DNA from: a virus
DNA: 61,023 nucleotides
Virus record (IMG/VR): IMGVR_UViG_3300042554_000484
Coordinates: 1-61,023 of that record
Direction: 5' to 3' (one strand)
Shown: piece after piece, positions 38,000 to 46,470 of the stretch
Numbering within the stretch: position 1 is the first letter of the stretch
How the letters are laid out: every line of letters starts with the position of its first letter
The notes under the pieces: model-generated
Databases searched by the model: none
What the model was told of the DNA's origin: nothing
What the model saw: only the letters and a program-made list of their open reading frames with translations
Made by a program: the position numbers and the translations under genes

Positions 38000-38178
38000 G
38001 ATGCGGCCTCGACTCGCCGAGGGTGGACCTTGTGGCCGAGGGTGAGGACAAGGCCCATGGTGGTGCACGCCTTGCCGGCAGGGGCCTTGCACCAGGGGCA
38101 GCGCACGCGCATGGCCTTCCGGTAGACCGTCCAGTCCCGAGGGCCTAGAGCGGCGTATGCGGCCTCGACGGGGGTCAC
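37996..38178 (-). CDS. 60-aa zinc-binding-like protein
   Basis: GTG at 38178 overlapping the stop upstream. VRCPWCKAPAGKACTTMGLV then GHKVHPRRVEAAS: CxxC, C and H as in a common actinophage family next to HNH genes. Confidence 0.65.
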   Translation of the reverse strand: MTPVEAAYAALGPRDWTVYRKAMRVRCPWCKAPAGKACTTMGLVLTLGHKVHPRRVEAAS

Positions 38179-38609
38179 TCGACTCTCCGGGCCAGGTTGT
38201 CGTATTCGATGGCCCTGTGGGCCTGTGGGAGGCTCTGACGGGCAACCCCGAGGACGTGGTCGGCCACCTTCTCCGCCTCGTCCTCCGTGAGACCGTCCCC
38301 AACTCCGCGATACCAGGCTTGCTGCCACTGCTGATAGGAAGCCGTATCACTCGGGTCAATGGGGGGTACAGGTGCGATGCGATCACCGATGCGGACCTTC
38401 CGCACCGCCATCACCTTCGAGCGCACGTCCGCCGGCGTGATCGAGTGCGGCGACTCCCGATAGTGGGCGATGACGGCTTCACGGCAGTCGTCGAAACGCA
38501 GGTCACCGATGACGGCGTGCCACGCCTTCGCGTCGATGTCGCCGTACATGCGGCGCGTGTCGAGGGCAGTGATCATCGCCAGCACTGCGGCTGTCTCACG
38601 CATGTCCAC
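38175..38609 (-). CDS. Putative helicase-loader/replisome-organiser protein
   Basis: 144 aa. AAVLAMITALDTRRMYGDID AKAWHAVIGDLRFDDCREAV and HYRESPHSITPADVRSKV match small phage proteins annotated as replisome organisers or G40P-loader-like. Expected to bring the host replicative helicase to the origin in the gene just upstream. Assignment by pattern and neighbourhood. Confidence 0.65.
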   Translation of the reverse strand: MDMRETAAVLAMITALDTRRMYGDIDAKAWHAVIGDLRFDDCREAVIAHYRESPHSITPADVRSKVMAVRKVRIGDRIAPVPPIDPSDTASYQQWQQAWYRGVGDGLTEDEAEKVADHVLGVARQSLPQAHRAIEYDNLARRVE

Positions 38610-39339
38610 TGTCGCTCCCTACGAGGAGATGGGTCAGTCCACTGAGGCGCTGGTCGGCAGTGCTCGCCCCACCCCTCATTGTAGTCGGGGGGTTGAGGAT
38701 CATGTTGAGTTCCGAGGCAAGCGTTGACGGATGCAAGCCCTTGGCGCTGACCGATCGGAGGGCTTCGAGGATCTTGTCTGCGGGGAACCCTTGGTCAACG
38801 AGCAACCTGACCTCTCGGGCTGTCTGCCCAACCACGCGATCCGGTGGACGCACCCGCAGGCCGTCGATCCAGGCGGTGACGATGGTGCCTGAGTTCGCGA
38901 CGGCAGTCGCGGGAACTAGGTCTTGGTTGTTATTAGACGGTTGTAAAGACGGTTGCTTAGGGGTGGAGTTGGGGAGTGACCGGTCAGAGTTGGGGAGTTG
39001 CCCGTCAGAGTTGGGGAGTGAGTCCCCAACATTCTTGGGGGGTTCGGGGCGCACAATCTCCCCATCTTCGTTGAGGACGAACGGCAGTAGCCGGTACTCC
39101 GTGGCCCTGCCCTTGCTGTTGCCTTTCCGTTCGATCGCCAAGGTGCCGTCCTCGACCATGCGGAGCACGCACTGGCGGACGTACTCCACGGAGCAGCGGG
39201 CCTTGCGGGCGAGAGAGTTCTGGCCGGCGTAGAACCAGCCCTCGTCATTTGCATGATCGGCCATAGCGAGATGTAGAAGCAGGCGTGCCCCGTCATAGGG
39301 AGAGTCGGACCAGATACGGTCCATCCACTTGATGCTCAC
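38596..39339 (-). CDS. Replication initiation protein (winged helix) carrying internal iterons
   Basis: 247 aa from a GTG at 39339 (GTGA overlap). An N-terminal winged-helix region (GWFYAGQNSLARKARCSVEY VRQCVLRMVEDGTLAI) is followed by a linker with a triple repeat (LPNSDGQ LPNSDRS LPNS) and a helical C-terminus. This order matches phage initiators of the lambda O/replisome-organiser kind. The DNA encoding the linker forms three 21-bp iterons, as in the lambda O gene. Confidence 0.75.
   Translation of the reverse strand: MSIKWMDRIWSDSPYDGARLLLHLAMADHANDEGWFYAGQNSLARKARCSVEYVRQCVLRMVEDGTLAIERKGNSKGRATEYRLLPFVLNEDGEIVRPEPPKNVGDSLPNSDGQLPNSDRSLPNSTPKQPSLQPSNNNQDLVPATAVANSGTIVTAWIDGLRVRPPDRVVGQTAREVRLLVDQGFPADKILEALRSVSAKGLHPSTLASELNMILNPPTTMRGGASTADQRLSGLTHLLVGSDSGHA
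38920..39030. other. Candidate replication origin inside the initiator gene
   Basis: Three adjacent 21-bp repeats at 38966-38986, 38987-39007 and 39008-39028 share GAGTTGGGGAGT. Next to them is a relatively AT-rich stretch (about 38925-38960) with two AGACGGTTG copies. Iterons plus AT-rich DNA within an initiator gene reproduce the lambda ori layout (known for lambda; inferred here). Confidence 0.6.
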
Positions 39340-39740
39340 GGCGACTCCACATGGCCGCAGTTGGAGCACGGCTTGACCTTGCGTCCGTGGGCCTCGACCT
39401 CACGTTCGTCGACGTAGTACAGGTGGACGTACACCTTGCACCGGTCACGGGTCTCGGTCAGCCGAGCGATCTTGGCGTCCTTGTGGAGCACCGACAGGGC
39501 GCCGGAGGCGGTGCCGTGATGCCAGCCCATCTCGTCGCCGAGTTCCTTCCACGTCATGCCCTCGGGGCCAGCCTGAAACAGGGCGAAGAGGGCAGCGGAC
39601 TGGCGGTAGGAGGTTTCGCCAGAGGCGTCCGCCGTGACAGCGCGAGCCCGTGACGTGCTGGACCCTGACCATCCCGACGTGCCGGCGTAGGGGAGTGAGA
39701 CACCGTCATCCCCGATGAGTGTCAACTCCTCTACGCCCAT
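39336..39740 (-). CDS. Winged-helix DNA-binding protein with zinc tail
   Basis: 134 aa. SYRQSAALFALFQAGPEGMT WKELGDEMGWHHGTASGALS V is a MarR/winged-helix-like segment; the C-terminus PCSNCGHVESP is half a zinc ribbon. Common beside actinophage replication genes. Regulatory or replication role. Confidence 0.7.
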   Translation of the reverse strand: MGVEELTLIGDDGVSLPYAGTSGWSGSSTSRARAVTADASGETSYRQSAALFALFQAGPEGMTWKELGDEMGWHHGTASGALSVLHKDAKIARLTETRDRCKVYVHLYYVDEREVEAHGRKVKPCSNCGHVESP

Positions 39741-40342
39741 GAGGCCCTCTTCTCCTGGGCAGCCTCGCCGATGGCAGCGGCCTGCTGTTCGGTCATGGTC
39801 ATGCCCTGTGCGTAGGTGAGGATCTTGCCGAGGGCAGGCTCATCTGCGGTCATCTGGATGGCGTGCAGGGCACGGTCGAGGATGTCCGGGGTCATCGACT
39901 CCTGTGCTGGCGCCCGCTCGTAGGAGTGCGAGTCGGGGTCGGGCTCGTCCGTGGGCAGGCTGAGGGCCTGTAGGAGGGCCGTACGGAAGGCAACGGACAT
40001 GGCCTTGGCTGTGGCCTTGTCCCCGGAATCCATGGCCTCTCCGGGGACGGTAGCGGTGATGGCGCCGCCGCCGACGTGGTGGAACGTGTAGGTCACGACG
40101 ACCCGGACGTGCCCCATGGGTGTCCGATTCTTCCCAATCTCGACAGTGTTGTAGTCGACGGTCTCGACCTTGGGCGTGACGATGATGCCGTGCGCCCGAA
40201 GGGCAGGGGACACGGCGTTGACGACGGCGTCGATGCCTCGGAAGGAGAAGTTCTGGGACGTGTTGCGGTCCCCCTTCTTGACGGCCCCGACCTCGGCCAT
40301 GACGGCCGCCATCGCAGAGTAGACATTGTCATGAGTGCTCAC
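39731..40342 (-). CDS. erf: ERF-family single-strand annealing protein
   Basis: 203 aa. VYSAMAAVMAEVGAVKKGDR, FSFRGIDAVVNAVSPALRAH and MDSGDKATAKAMSVAFRTAL LQALSLPT are diagnostic of the Erf superfamily of phage recombinases. It anneals complementary ssDNA, probably with the SSB and Gam products. Length normal. Confidence 0.9.
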   Translation of the reverse strand: MSTHDNVYSAMAAVMAEVGAVKKGDRNTSQNFSFRGIDAVVNAVSPALRAHGIIVTPKVETVDYNTVEIGKNRTPMGHVRVVVTYTFHHVGGGAITATVPGEAMDSGDKATAKAMSVAFRTALLQALSLPTDEPDPDSHSYERAPAQESMTPDILDRALHAIQMTADEPALGKILTYAQGMTMTEQQAAAIGEAAQEKRASWA

Positions 40343-40869
40343 TTCGACACCTCCACGGTGAAGTTGACGGTGGGGGGCTCGACGTTGAGCCCAGGGATGA
40401 TCTCACCGCTCGCCGGGTCAGCGGAGTCGGTGAGGGAAGCGTCGCGCAGGGCGCTCAAGGAAACGTCCTCCTTGACGACGAGCCAGTCAGGGTGGTTGAC
40501 CTTAGCCCACTCGATGAACTCGGCCTTGTCGGAGAACACGAAGCGGGTCTGTCCGATACGGGACTTGATCGCACCGTAGGGGGTGGACACGGTCTTGCGG
40601 CCCTCGGCACGCTGCTTCATGGCGTACTCGATGAGGATGCCCTCGAAGTAGTCGAGGTCGCGCATCGGTACACGGGACTCGTGTTCGGCCCAGTCTTGGA
40701 TGCGGGCGATCTCCGCCTCGGCGATGGTCTTGATCTCGTCGAGCCGGCCTCGGGCGATGGCGGCTTTCCGCATGGCCCAGGTAGCCTGCGAGTCGTTCTC
40801 GATCTTGAATCGTTCCCGGTCATGGCCGGGGTCGTGGCTATCCCAGTCGATAGCGTCGGTGCTGCTCAT
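40339..40869 (-). CDS. gam: Gam-like host-nuclease inhibitor
   Basis: 176 aa. FKIENDSQATWAMRKAAIAR, a long helix with EIARIQDWAEHESRV, YFEGILIEYAMKQRAEGRKT and the RIGQTRFVFSDKAEFIEW beta part fit the Mu Gam-like family, which binds dsDNA ends and blocks RecBCD/AddAB-type nucleases. First gene of the recombination operon with a double operator upstream. Confidence 0.85.
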   Translation of the reverse strand: MSSTDAIDWDSHDPGHDRERFKIENDSQATWAMRKAAIARGRLDEIKTIAEAEIARIQDWAEHESRVPMRDLDYFEGILIEYAMKQRAEGRKTVSTPYGAIKSRIGQTRFVFSDKAEFIEWAKVNHPDWLVVKEDVSLSALRDASLTDSADPASGEIIPGLNVEPPTVNFTVEVSK

Positions 40870-40891
40870 GGAATCTCCCTTCCTAGAAACT

Positions 40892-40915
40892 AACCCGAGT
40901 GTACTACATGGGGTT
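40892..40915 (-). promoter_or_regulatory. Promoter/operator upstream of gam (1)
   Basis: Coding orientation: AACCCCATGTAG-TACACT-CGGGTTA, then AAGGGAG. Palindromic arms present. Confidence 0.75.
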
Positions 40916-40923
40916 GGGGAGTC

Positions 40924-40945
40924 CTAATGGGGGTACACTAAACCC
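40924..40945. promoter_or_regulatory. Second operator upstream of gam
   Basis: CTAATGGGGG-TACACT-AAACCC reads like the rightward copy at 30624 and, on the other strand, like a half-site. Together with 40892-40915 it forms a double operator. Confidence 0.55.
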
Positions 40946-40971
40946 GCCCGGAACTCCCTTCCTGGGCGGTA

Positions 40972-41010
40972 GAGCGGCCCACCTAGTCCCCCGAAGTAGG
41001 TGGGCCGCTC
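40972..41010 (-). terminator. Strong terminator after the endolysin
   Basis: Perfect 14-bp inverted repeat (40972-40985 with 40997-41010, GAGCGGCCCACCTA / TAGGTGGGCCGCTC), 11-base loop. A smaller hairpin (CGCCC...GGGCG) follows at 40945-40968. Ends the late transcript before the recombination operon. Confidence 0.85.
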
Positions 41011-41052
41011 CCATTCCCGCCCTCATAGTCACAGACCAGACAGGTCCAGCAA

Positions 41053-41985
41053 CTAAGGCTTGACAACCCCGAACATGCGCTTCTGCGTAGACGGCGAGAA
41101 CTTACCGTGAGGGTTATGCCACCCCTGCGCCTTCTGGAAACGCACGACCGCCGACTCCGGGTACTTCTGCACACCACGATCCAACGGGCGCGTCTCCTTG
41201 AAGCCCATGTCGAACAGGCGGCAGGCCACACGCCACACCGCCACGTTCGCCTCACGCGCATCCTGGGCGCGGCGCACAGCCGCCATCGAAGGCACCGTGC
41301 CATCCCACGTCTGCGGCGACTGCATCCACCCCTTCGCCTGCTCCCGCCACCACGGAGCGTTGTACGGCTCGGGGTTCGACTCACCCGGCCACGCACCCCA
41401 CGGCCCGTCGATCGTGTCGTTCTTCCGGCCCACGCACGGAGATGGACCCTTCGGGTTCCAGCCATGACAGCCATCGGTGTAGCACTTGTGCGTACCGACA
41501 GCCTCATCCACATTCCACGCACACAGTTCCGCCAGCGCAGCAAGGGCTCGACCGGTGTTCTCAATCTGGTACGGAGTCAGGCTCGAAGCCGTCTTGCCGG
41601 CGTCATCCAACTCGAAACCGAACAGGCGGGTCTGCCCGAGGAAGCCACGAGACGGGATACCCAGCGCCGGCACAGGTCCGCCATCGCCACAGTGATAGGC
41701 CGAACCCGCCGAAAGCAAGTAAGAATCGCCCGGCCCACGGCCCACGATCATGTTGCACACGGGCTTGTCATATGCGGTGACCGCCCAGTACAGGGACGGG
41801 CAACCCGACGCCCCCACGGCGGCAGCCGTAGCCGTGTGATGAACCACAGCGCCAGTCAGGCCAGGGCTACCGTCCGGCCCCTGCCACGGACGACCAATCG
41901 TGTCCCAACCCTTGTACGTCTTGACATCGACACCATGGTCCATGAACGCCGCAAGGATCTGCGAGGGTGTGGGATTGGCGCTCAC
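41053..41985 (-). CDS. Endolysin: N-acetylmuramoyl-L-alanine amidase
   Basis: 310 aa from a GTG at 41985 (GTGA overlap). N-terminal Amidase_2 domain: GLTGAVVHHTATAAAVGASG (zinc His), SAYHCGDGG, LFGFELDDAGKT and GTHKCYTDGCHGWNPKGPSP with the second metal-site group. The C-terminal ~100 residues (WRVACRLFDMGFKETRPLDR ... VRFQKAQGW) look like a peptidoglycan-binding repeat. It cuts the stem peptide from glycan once the holin opens the membrane. Confidence 0.85.
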   Translation of the reverse strand: MSANPTPSQILAAFMDHGVDVKTYKGWDTIGRPWQGPDGSPGLTGAVVHHTATAAAVGASGCPSLYWAVTAYDKPVCNMIVGRGPGDSYLLSAGSAYHCGDGGPVPALGIPSRGFLGQTRLFGFELDDAGKTASSLTPYQIENTGRALAALAELCAWNVDEAVGTHKCYTDGCHGWNPKGPSPCVGRKNDTIDGPWGAWPGESNPEPYNAPWWREQAKGWMQSPQTWDGTVPSMAAVRRAQDAREANVAVWRVACRLFDMGFKETRPLDRGVQKYPESAVVRFQKAQGWHNPHGKFSPSTQKRMFGVVKP

Positions 41986-42122
41986 GAATCTGCCTCCTCG
42001 TCAAGGTCAACGACATCAGCCGGATCTGGCAGGGAGTCGATTACGTCAGCGGACCAGCCCGCAGGCGGCTGAGTTACCTCGATGTCGGCGAGGTCGAGGC
42101 TACCGTCGTGTCCTTCACTCAT
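41982..42122 (-). CDS. 46-aa acidic lysis-cassette protein
   Basis: MSEGHDGSLDLADIEVTQPP then DVIDSLPDPADVVDLDEEAD S. Starts within the end of the holin gene and overlaps the endolysin start, so it is coupled. Very acidic, no membrane segment. Unknown. Confidence 0.6.
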   Translation of the reverse strand: MSEGHDGSLDLADIEVTQPPAGWSADVIDSLPDPADVVDLDEEADS

Positions 42123-42369
42123 CATCTTCAACGGTGGTCATCACTGCCTCGTCCGCCAGTGAAGGACCGTAGTAGGAACCGACATTGTTAGACGCGACGG
42201 ACGTGAGGACCGACAGGAGGGCAGCCGTGCCAGCGATGGCGAGGGACTGCATCCAGTCGATGTCGAGGATGGTGATGCCCGCAGCGAACACGGCCACGAG
42301 AGCCTGCGCGAAAGTCTTGATGGCCCGCTCGCCGGACGCCTGGATGAACTCGATACTGAAGATATTCAC
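42115..42369 (-). CDS. Holin (r1t/phage_r1t_holin-like)
   Basis: 84 aa from a GTG at 42369 (GTGA overlap). Two membrane segments: TFAQALVAVFAAGITILDI and WMQSLAIAGTAALLSVLTSV, then a short acidic tail. The IDWMQ/LLSVLTS pattern is typical of r1t-type holins beside endolysins. Confidence 0.8.
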   Translation of the reverse strand: MNIFSIEFIQASGERAIKTFAQALVAVFAAGITILDIDWMQSLAIAGTAALLSVLTSVASNNVGSYYGPSLADEAVMTTVEDDE

Positions 42370-42725
42370 TTGGTCATCGCCTCCCAAGTACGGACATCGA
42401 CCTCACCGGTCGGCCTGATACCCCTGTCACCCTGGAAGCGGCGCACGGCCTTCGCCATCAGCGTGCCGTAGCGGCCGTCCTGATCGCCCTCCCAGAAACC
42501 CTGAGCGGCGAGCACGCGCTGCACCTCAGCCACCACGGGGCCATGGTCGCCCTGCGAGAGGCGGCGCTTGAACATGAGGGTCGTCGTGACCTTCTCCGTC
42601 GACTTCGGAGCCGGTGCGGGAGCGGGCGTCGGCTCGGCGACGGGCGCCTCAGTGGCGACCTCGACGACGGGCTCAGGCTTCGGCGCCGGGCGGCGGGTGT
42701 TACGCGGCTTGCTGCTGTCAGTCAT
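42366..42725 (-). CDS. Peptidoglycan-binding (PG_binding_1) protein
   Basis: 119 aa. The first 45 residues are Pro/Ala/Glu-rich (PVAEPTPAPAPAPKSTEKVT); the rest is one PG_binding_1 repeat (QGDHGPVVAEVQRVLAAQGF, GRYGTLMAKAVRRFQGDRGI). It may help target lysis proteins to the wall. No signal peptide. Confidence 0.75.
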   Translation of the reverse strand: MTDSSKPRNTRRPAPKPEPVVEVATEAPVAEPTPAPAPAPKSTEKVTTTLMFKRRLSQGDHGPVVAEVQRVLAAQGFWEGDQDGRYGTLMAKAVRRFQGDRGIRPTGEVDVRTWEAMTK

Positions 42726-42750
42726 CGAGGTTCTCCATTCGACCGGAATG

Positions 42751-42779
42751 ACCCCAGTCTAATGCGCCAACCCCAGTTA
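42751..42779 (-). promoter_or_regulatory. Promoter element upstream of lysis genes
   Basis: Coding orientation: AACTGGGGTTGGCGCAT-TAGACT-GGGGTC. The -10 box and GGGGT block match the family. Would give a lysis-specific transcript. Confidence 0.65.
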
Positions 42780-43142
42780 GTTCCGAGACTCGATGCTTTC
42801 CAGGCGCGAGGCGATCTCGATCTGCCGGACCTCGATCTCGCCGACCCGGCTCGACAGGTCGAACGCCAACTCGTGGGTGTCGCACACCTTGTCTTTCAGC
42901 GACTCGCCACCGTTGCGATGCAACTGTCCGTCGATGTTATTTAGCCGTTCCATCACACCCGGCACCCTTGTCCGCCCCGGCTCTTCGATCTCCCCGTCCC
43001 AGTCGCGCTGAAACTTGCGCCACCACAACATCATGTCGCTGACCTCACGCCACATGGGATACAGCACATAGCGCACAACGCCAGCAACACTCAAGACACC
43101 AGCAGCCAACCAAAACACGGTCTCAAGCGAAGGCATAGTCAT
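42777..43142 (-). CDS. Membrane-anchored coiled-coil protein (DUF2746-like)
   Basis: 121 aa. N-terminal membrane helix (FWLAAGVLSVAGVVRYVLYP) and a C-terminal coiled coil (FDLSSRVGEIEVRQIEIASR). Similar actinophage proteins lie in lysis cassettes and may act as a second holin or spanin-like factor. Confidence 0.65.
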   Translation of the reverse strand: MTMPSLETVFWLAAGVLSVAGVVRYVLYPMWREVSDMMLWWRKFQRDWDGEIEEPGRTRVPGVMERLNNIDGQLHRNGGESLKDKVCDTHELAFDLSSRVGEIEVRQIEIASRLESIESRN

Positions 43143-43176
43143 TATTGTGAATCATCTAACTCAATGTGCGTGGGGT

Positions 43177-43830
43177 TTATTCGGCAGGTCCGACATATTG
43201 AACACGAAAGACGGGCGTGACATCGAGATTTCCGCCCGAGGTTTGCTCCACCGTCAACTCAACATAGTTGCCCGCAGCAAGACTTACCGGGCCAGTCACC
43301 ACTGTCAAGTCCGTGGTGCCAGCCGAACTCGTGGACACCCGCTGCATCGCCTGAGCCGTCGTACCTTGACTTCGTACCTTCACCCCACGAATACCGGTCG
43401 TGTTCGCGGCAAATGAGACCCATCCGGTGAACGTGTACCAGCCGTCCAGCGGTGCCGTAATCCGAGTCGGGTTAGGCGAGGCAGCCCACAGCACCCACGG
43501 ATCCGTTCCCACCTCAGTCGTGAAAGTGATAGCCGTCTCCGTGCTGTTCGGAATCGACTGCACCGCAGAACGACCCACCTGAAGAGCCGGCACACCCCGA
43601 GGCGCCAGATGTCCGATAGCGAAGATGTCCGAACCGTCACTGATCAGCCACACCTGGGCACCCACTCGCGGCGCATAAGACCCCAAATACTTGACCCCCG
43701 TGATCTGTGACGTGGAGCCAGCAATCTTCAACGTCAAGCCATAAGACGACACCGCAACCACTTCTCCCTGCCGCACCCGCAACGCAGGAGACGCAGCCAC
43801 TTGCCCAGCAAGAGCCTGAATCGCGTCCAC
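43177..43830 (-). CDS. Minor tail protein
   Basis: 217 aa from a GTG at 43830 overlapping the previous TAG. DAIQALAGQVAASPALRVRQ, an OB-like part (GEVVAVSSYGLTLKIAGSTS) and a C-terminal beta-sandwich (DGWYTFTGWVSFAANTTGIR) common in actinophage minor tail proteins. Last gene of the tail-tip block. Confidence 0.7.
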   Translation of the reverse strand: MDAIQALAGQVAASPALRVRQGEVVAVSSYGLTLKIAGSTSQITGVKYLGSYAPRVGAQVWLISDGSDIFAIGHLAPRGVPALQVGRSAVQSIPNSTETAITFTTEVGTDPWVLWAASPNPTRITAPLDGWYTFTGWVSFAANTTGIRGVKVRSQGTTAQAMQRVSTSSAGTTDLTVVTGPVSLAAGNYVELTVEQTSGGNLDVTPVFRVQYVGPAE

Positions 43831-44942
43831 TACTCCACCACCCTCACCGTACGGGCTTGCGCCGACAGAGCAGCCGAAGGAGACAGGGGGATGGTCACCT
43901 GATCCACAATGAGCACACGCTCCGTCTTCGTGCCACTGTTGCGTAGCAACACGACATCGTTCACGTCGAGTGCCGGATCCACAATCGACTCCCACGTCAC
44001 GTTCTGCGCCAAGCCAAGACCCTTAGCCAAGAGAGCGGCGGCTGCCGTCGTCGCCGCGTTACTGTCCGTGATCGCCGACTGAGACACGATCTTCGGAACC
44101 TCTCCGAAGGCGCCGTAACGGTAGGTCGGCGAGTTGGGATCCAAGTCCCACACCTCCACCCGGTAAGGGACCAGCAGCCAGGACGACTCGACAATGTACA
44201 CGACACCGTTGTAAGTGTCTTCAGTGGTGTCTTGCCGGCGCACCTTCACCAGCACATCCTCGTCGGTGTAAGTGGCGACCACGCTTGCCGAGTCCGGCGA
44301 CGGGAAAGGCTGCAACACGCACACCCCGTTAGCGTCGAAGAACAGATCGTAACCTGCCATCTCCGCCAGGTACACGGCGTCTTTCCACGGGTCGTTACCA
44401 GCGTCCTGCCCGAGCACTTGCTGCTGCACATTTACTGCCAGCGTCGGGAAAGACAGTTCGATGGCCGGCCACCGGTTCTGCAACAGGTTAGTGAGCGCCG
44501 TCGTGAGCGGGCCGGCTGGCACCTGATATGGCTCAAGCCACACGTTCCCCGACACACGCAAGGAACGGTCAACGCCAGACACAGTCACCTTGACCTGATC
44601 TGGCCCCTGATCCATCTCGACGCTAGTGATCACGAAGACACCGAGCGGCACCATCTCCCGGCTACCGTCAGCGAACTGCACCCCCCGATACAAGCGGATC
44701 TCATTACCGAAGGGAGTGATCGCGTCGAAGGGCGTCGAGGGAATCAGATCGTTGTCGCTTGCGCTCACCGAAAACCCGACCGTGCACGTCCGCCGCGTCG
44801 ACTGATTTACGCTCACCGACACTGAACCATCGCTGATGTCGAGGTCTAGAATCTTCTGCAAACCACGCCACACCTCAGCCGTGCTCACCGCAGTGTGCGA
44901 CTGCCGAACGGCCTGACGGAAAGCGTCCGACGTGGGATACAT
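43830..44942 (-). CDS. Minor tail / tail-hub protein
   Basis: 370 aa. TAEVWRGLQKILDLDISDGS at the start, ITPFGNEIRLYRGVQFADGS ... VPLGVFVITSVEMDQGPDQV, and GNDPWKDAVYLAEMAGYDLF FDANG in the middle match DUF5047-like tail proteins of actinophages, thought to form a gp27-like hub. It follows the distal tail gene in the usual order. Confidence 0.75.
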   Translation of the reverse strand: MYPTSDAFRQAVRQSHTAVSTAEVWRGLQKILDLDISDGSVSVSVNQSTRRTCTVGFSVSASDNDLIPSTPFDAITPFGNEIRLYRGVQFADGSREMVPLGVFVITSVEMDQGPDQVKVTVSGVDRSLRVSGNVWLEPYQVPAGPLTTALTNLLQNRWPAIELSFPTLAVNVQQQVLGQDAGNDPWKDAVYLAEMAGYDLFFDANGVCVLQPFPSPDSASVVATYTDEDVLVKVRRQDTTEDTYNGVVYIVESSWLLVPYRVEVWDLDPNSPTYRYGAFGEVPKIVSQSAITDSNAATTAAAALLAKGLGLAQNVTWESIVDPALDVNDVVLLRNSGTKTERVLIVDQVTIPLSPSAALSAQARTVRVVE

Positions 44943-46468
44943 CAGCCCTCAACCTCGACGAAGTCGAAGGACACCTCACGCACGATACGCCCAGCCGAGT
45001 ACGCCTCATTCCACGACCGGTTCACCACGCGAATGTACTTCTGGCGGCCAGTCGGATCCTGCACAAGCAGCACGCCCTGATGAATCATGATCGCCTCAAC
45101 CGCAGACCACTGCGCCTGATTCATCGTCATGATCCGATACGAGCCATCCTCGCCACCGATCAACCCCGACACCACGATGGGCAGATTCTTGCCGAGCGGC
45201 TTGAACGTCGTGTAGGGCTCCTGCACCGTGACCGATAGCGGCCCGGTCACGTTCAAGGAACCAACATTCAACGTGGGTGCGGCCACGGCCTTCAGCCACC
45301 ACGTCCCATCGTTAGTCACGAGCACCTGCGGAATGACCGAGGACCACGCGGAAGGAATCCGCTCCTCGCCAGCCACCCCAACAGACCGTGCACGGTATCG
45401 AACCGTGAGCCCGCGAGGCGCCTCATAGTCGACCACTGTGGCCGTGTTACTACCCGACACGGTAATCTCAGTGCCCGAGCGGATGTAATCCCACGACACG
45501 CCAGAGTTATCCGACCTCTGCACTTGGAAGTATTGCGACGAGTAGGACAGCCCCGGAGCGCCGCCCGTCAGAGTCAGAGTGGCCTTACCCTCGCTAGAAC
45601 TCCACGCCGCCTCGATGGCGACAGTCGGAGGAGGCGTCACGCTGATCGTGAACGGCTCGAAGTCCCAGGTCGACCAGAACGGCTCACCGTTGATTGACTT
45701 CGCGACACGCACATAGGCCCGGTACGTTCCAGACAGCAAGCCGTCACCAATGAAAGCGCCGGGCTCACTCGACTGAACCGAGCCCGACTCCCACGTCGCA
45801 GGAGACGTAGCCGGATCGAATCCACCGATCCCGAACTGGGCAGCAGTGAAGACGCGCACCTCGTAGAAAGCCTGCGGATCCGCAGCATCAGGATCCGTGT
45901 ACGTCCACTGAACCTCAGGAGTGGCAGTCGTCGTCACCGTTCCCGTAGGAGCAGTCACGACCACAGTAGGCTGCGCGGCCTTATCCACGTCGATGTACAA
46001 CTCGTACACATAGCCGATGTCGGCGGAATCCATGTACTCGATGTACTGGGCACGCAAAGCGTCAATACGAGTCTGATCCCAAGAAGCACCATCAGGGCTC
46101 GACGTAAACCACGCACCCGTAACAGCCACAGGCGTCGACACACCGACAGCACCACGCACCGGGTAACCCGTGTAGAAGTACGTCAAGCCACTCACTCGCG
46201 TGCCGAGCATCAGATCCATCTTGCCGTTCGCGTTGTCCGTCTCCACGCGAGCCCGCAACCGCACACGCTTCACGCGCTCCGCCGCAGTAATCGTGTTCGT
46301 CCCGAACGTAAGCGAAAGAGTCGCCGTACCAGCCACCGCAGACGACTTACGCACGAAACTCGCATCCGAGTTGTCATTCGTGGCAGCCGCAGCATTAGCG
46401 GCACCCGTCACCGTGAAAGCAGACGCGCCCGTACCCACCCCGTCAGGACGCAACGTCACAACAGCCAT
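44942..46468 (-). CDS. Minor tail protein with fibronectin-type domains
   Basis: 508 aa. An N-terminal carbohydrate-binding-like beta sandwich (1-165), then two fibronectin-III-like repeats (PEVQWTYTDPDAADPQAFYE VRVFTAAQF; APGLSYSSQYFQVQRSDNSG), then a C-terminal DUF5047-type segment (YTTFKPLGKNLPIVVSGLIG). Sits directly after the tape measure as distal-tail/tip protein; the exposed FnIII repeats may touch the host surface. Confidence 0.75.
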   Translation of the reverse strand: MAVVTLRPDGVGTGASAFTVTGAANAAAATNDNSDASFVRKSSAVAGTATLSLTFGTNTITAAERVKRVRLRARVETDNANGKMDLMLGTRVSGLTYFYTGYPVRGAVGVSTPVAVTGAWFTSSPDGASWDQTRIDALRAQYIEYMDSADIGYVYELYIDVDKAAQPTVVVTAPTGTVTTTATPEVQWTYTDPDAADPQAFYEVRVFTAAQFGIGGFDPATSPATWESGSVQSSEPGAFIGDGLLSGTYRAYVRVAKSINGEPFWSTWDFEPFTISVTPPPTVAIEAAWSSSEGKATLTLTGGAPGLSYSSQYFQVQRSDNSGVSWDYIRSGTEITVSGSNTATVVDYEAPRGLTVRYRARSVGVAGEERIPSAWSSVIPQVLVTNDGTWWLKAVAAPTLNVGSLNVTGPLSVTVQEPYTTFKPLGKNLPIVVSGLIGGEDGSYRIMTMNQAQWSAVEAIMIHQGVLLVQDPTGRQKYIRVVNRSWNEAYSAGRIVREVSFDFVEVEG

Positions 46469-46470
46469 GC

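Noticed and set aside
38966-39028. 21-bp repeats as a CRISPR remnant
   Set aside because: Repeats are adjacent without spacers and keep the reading frame of the initiator gene; iterons are a better explanation.
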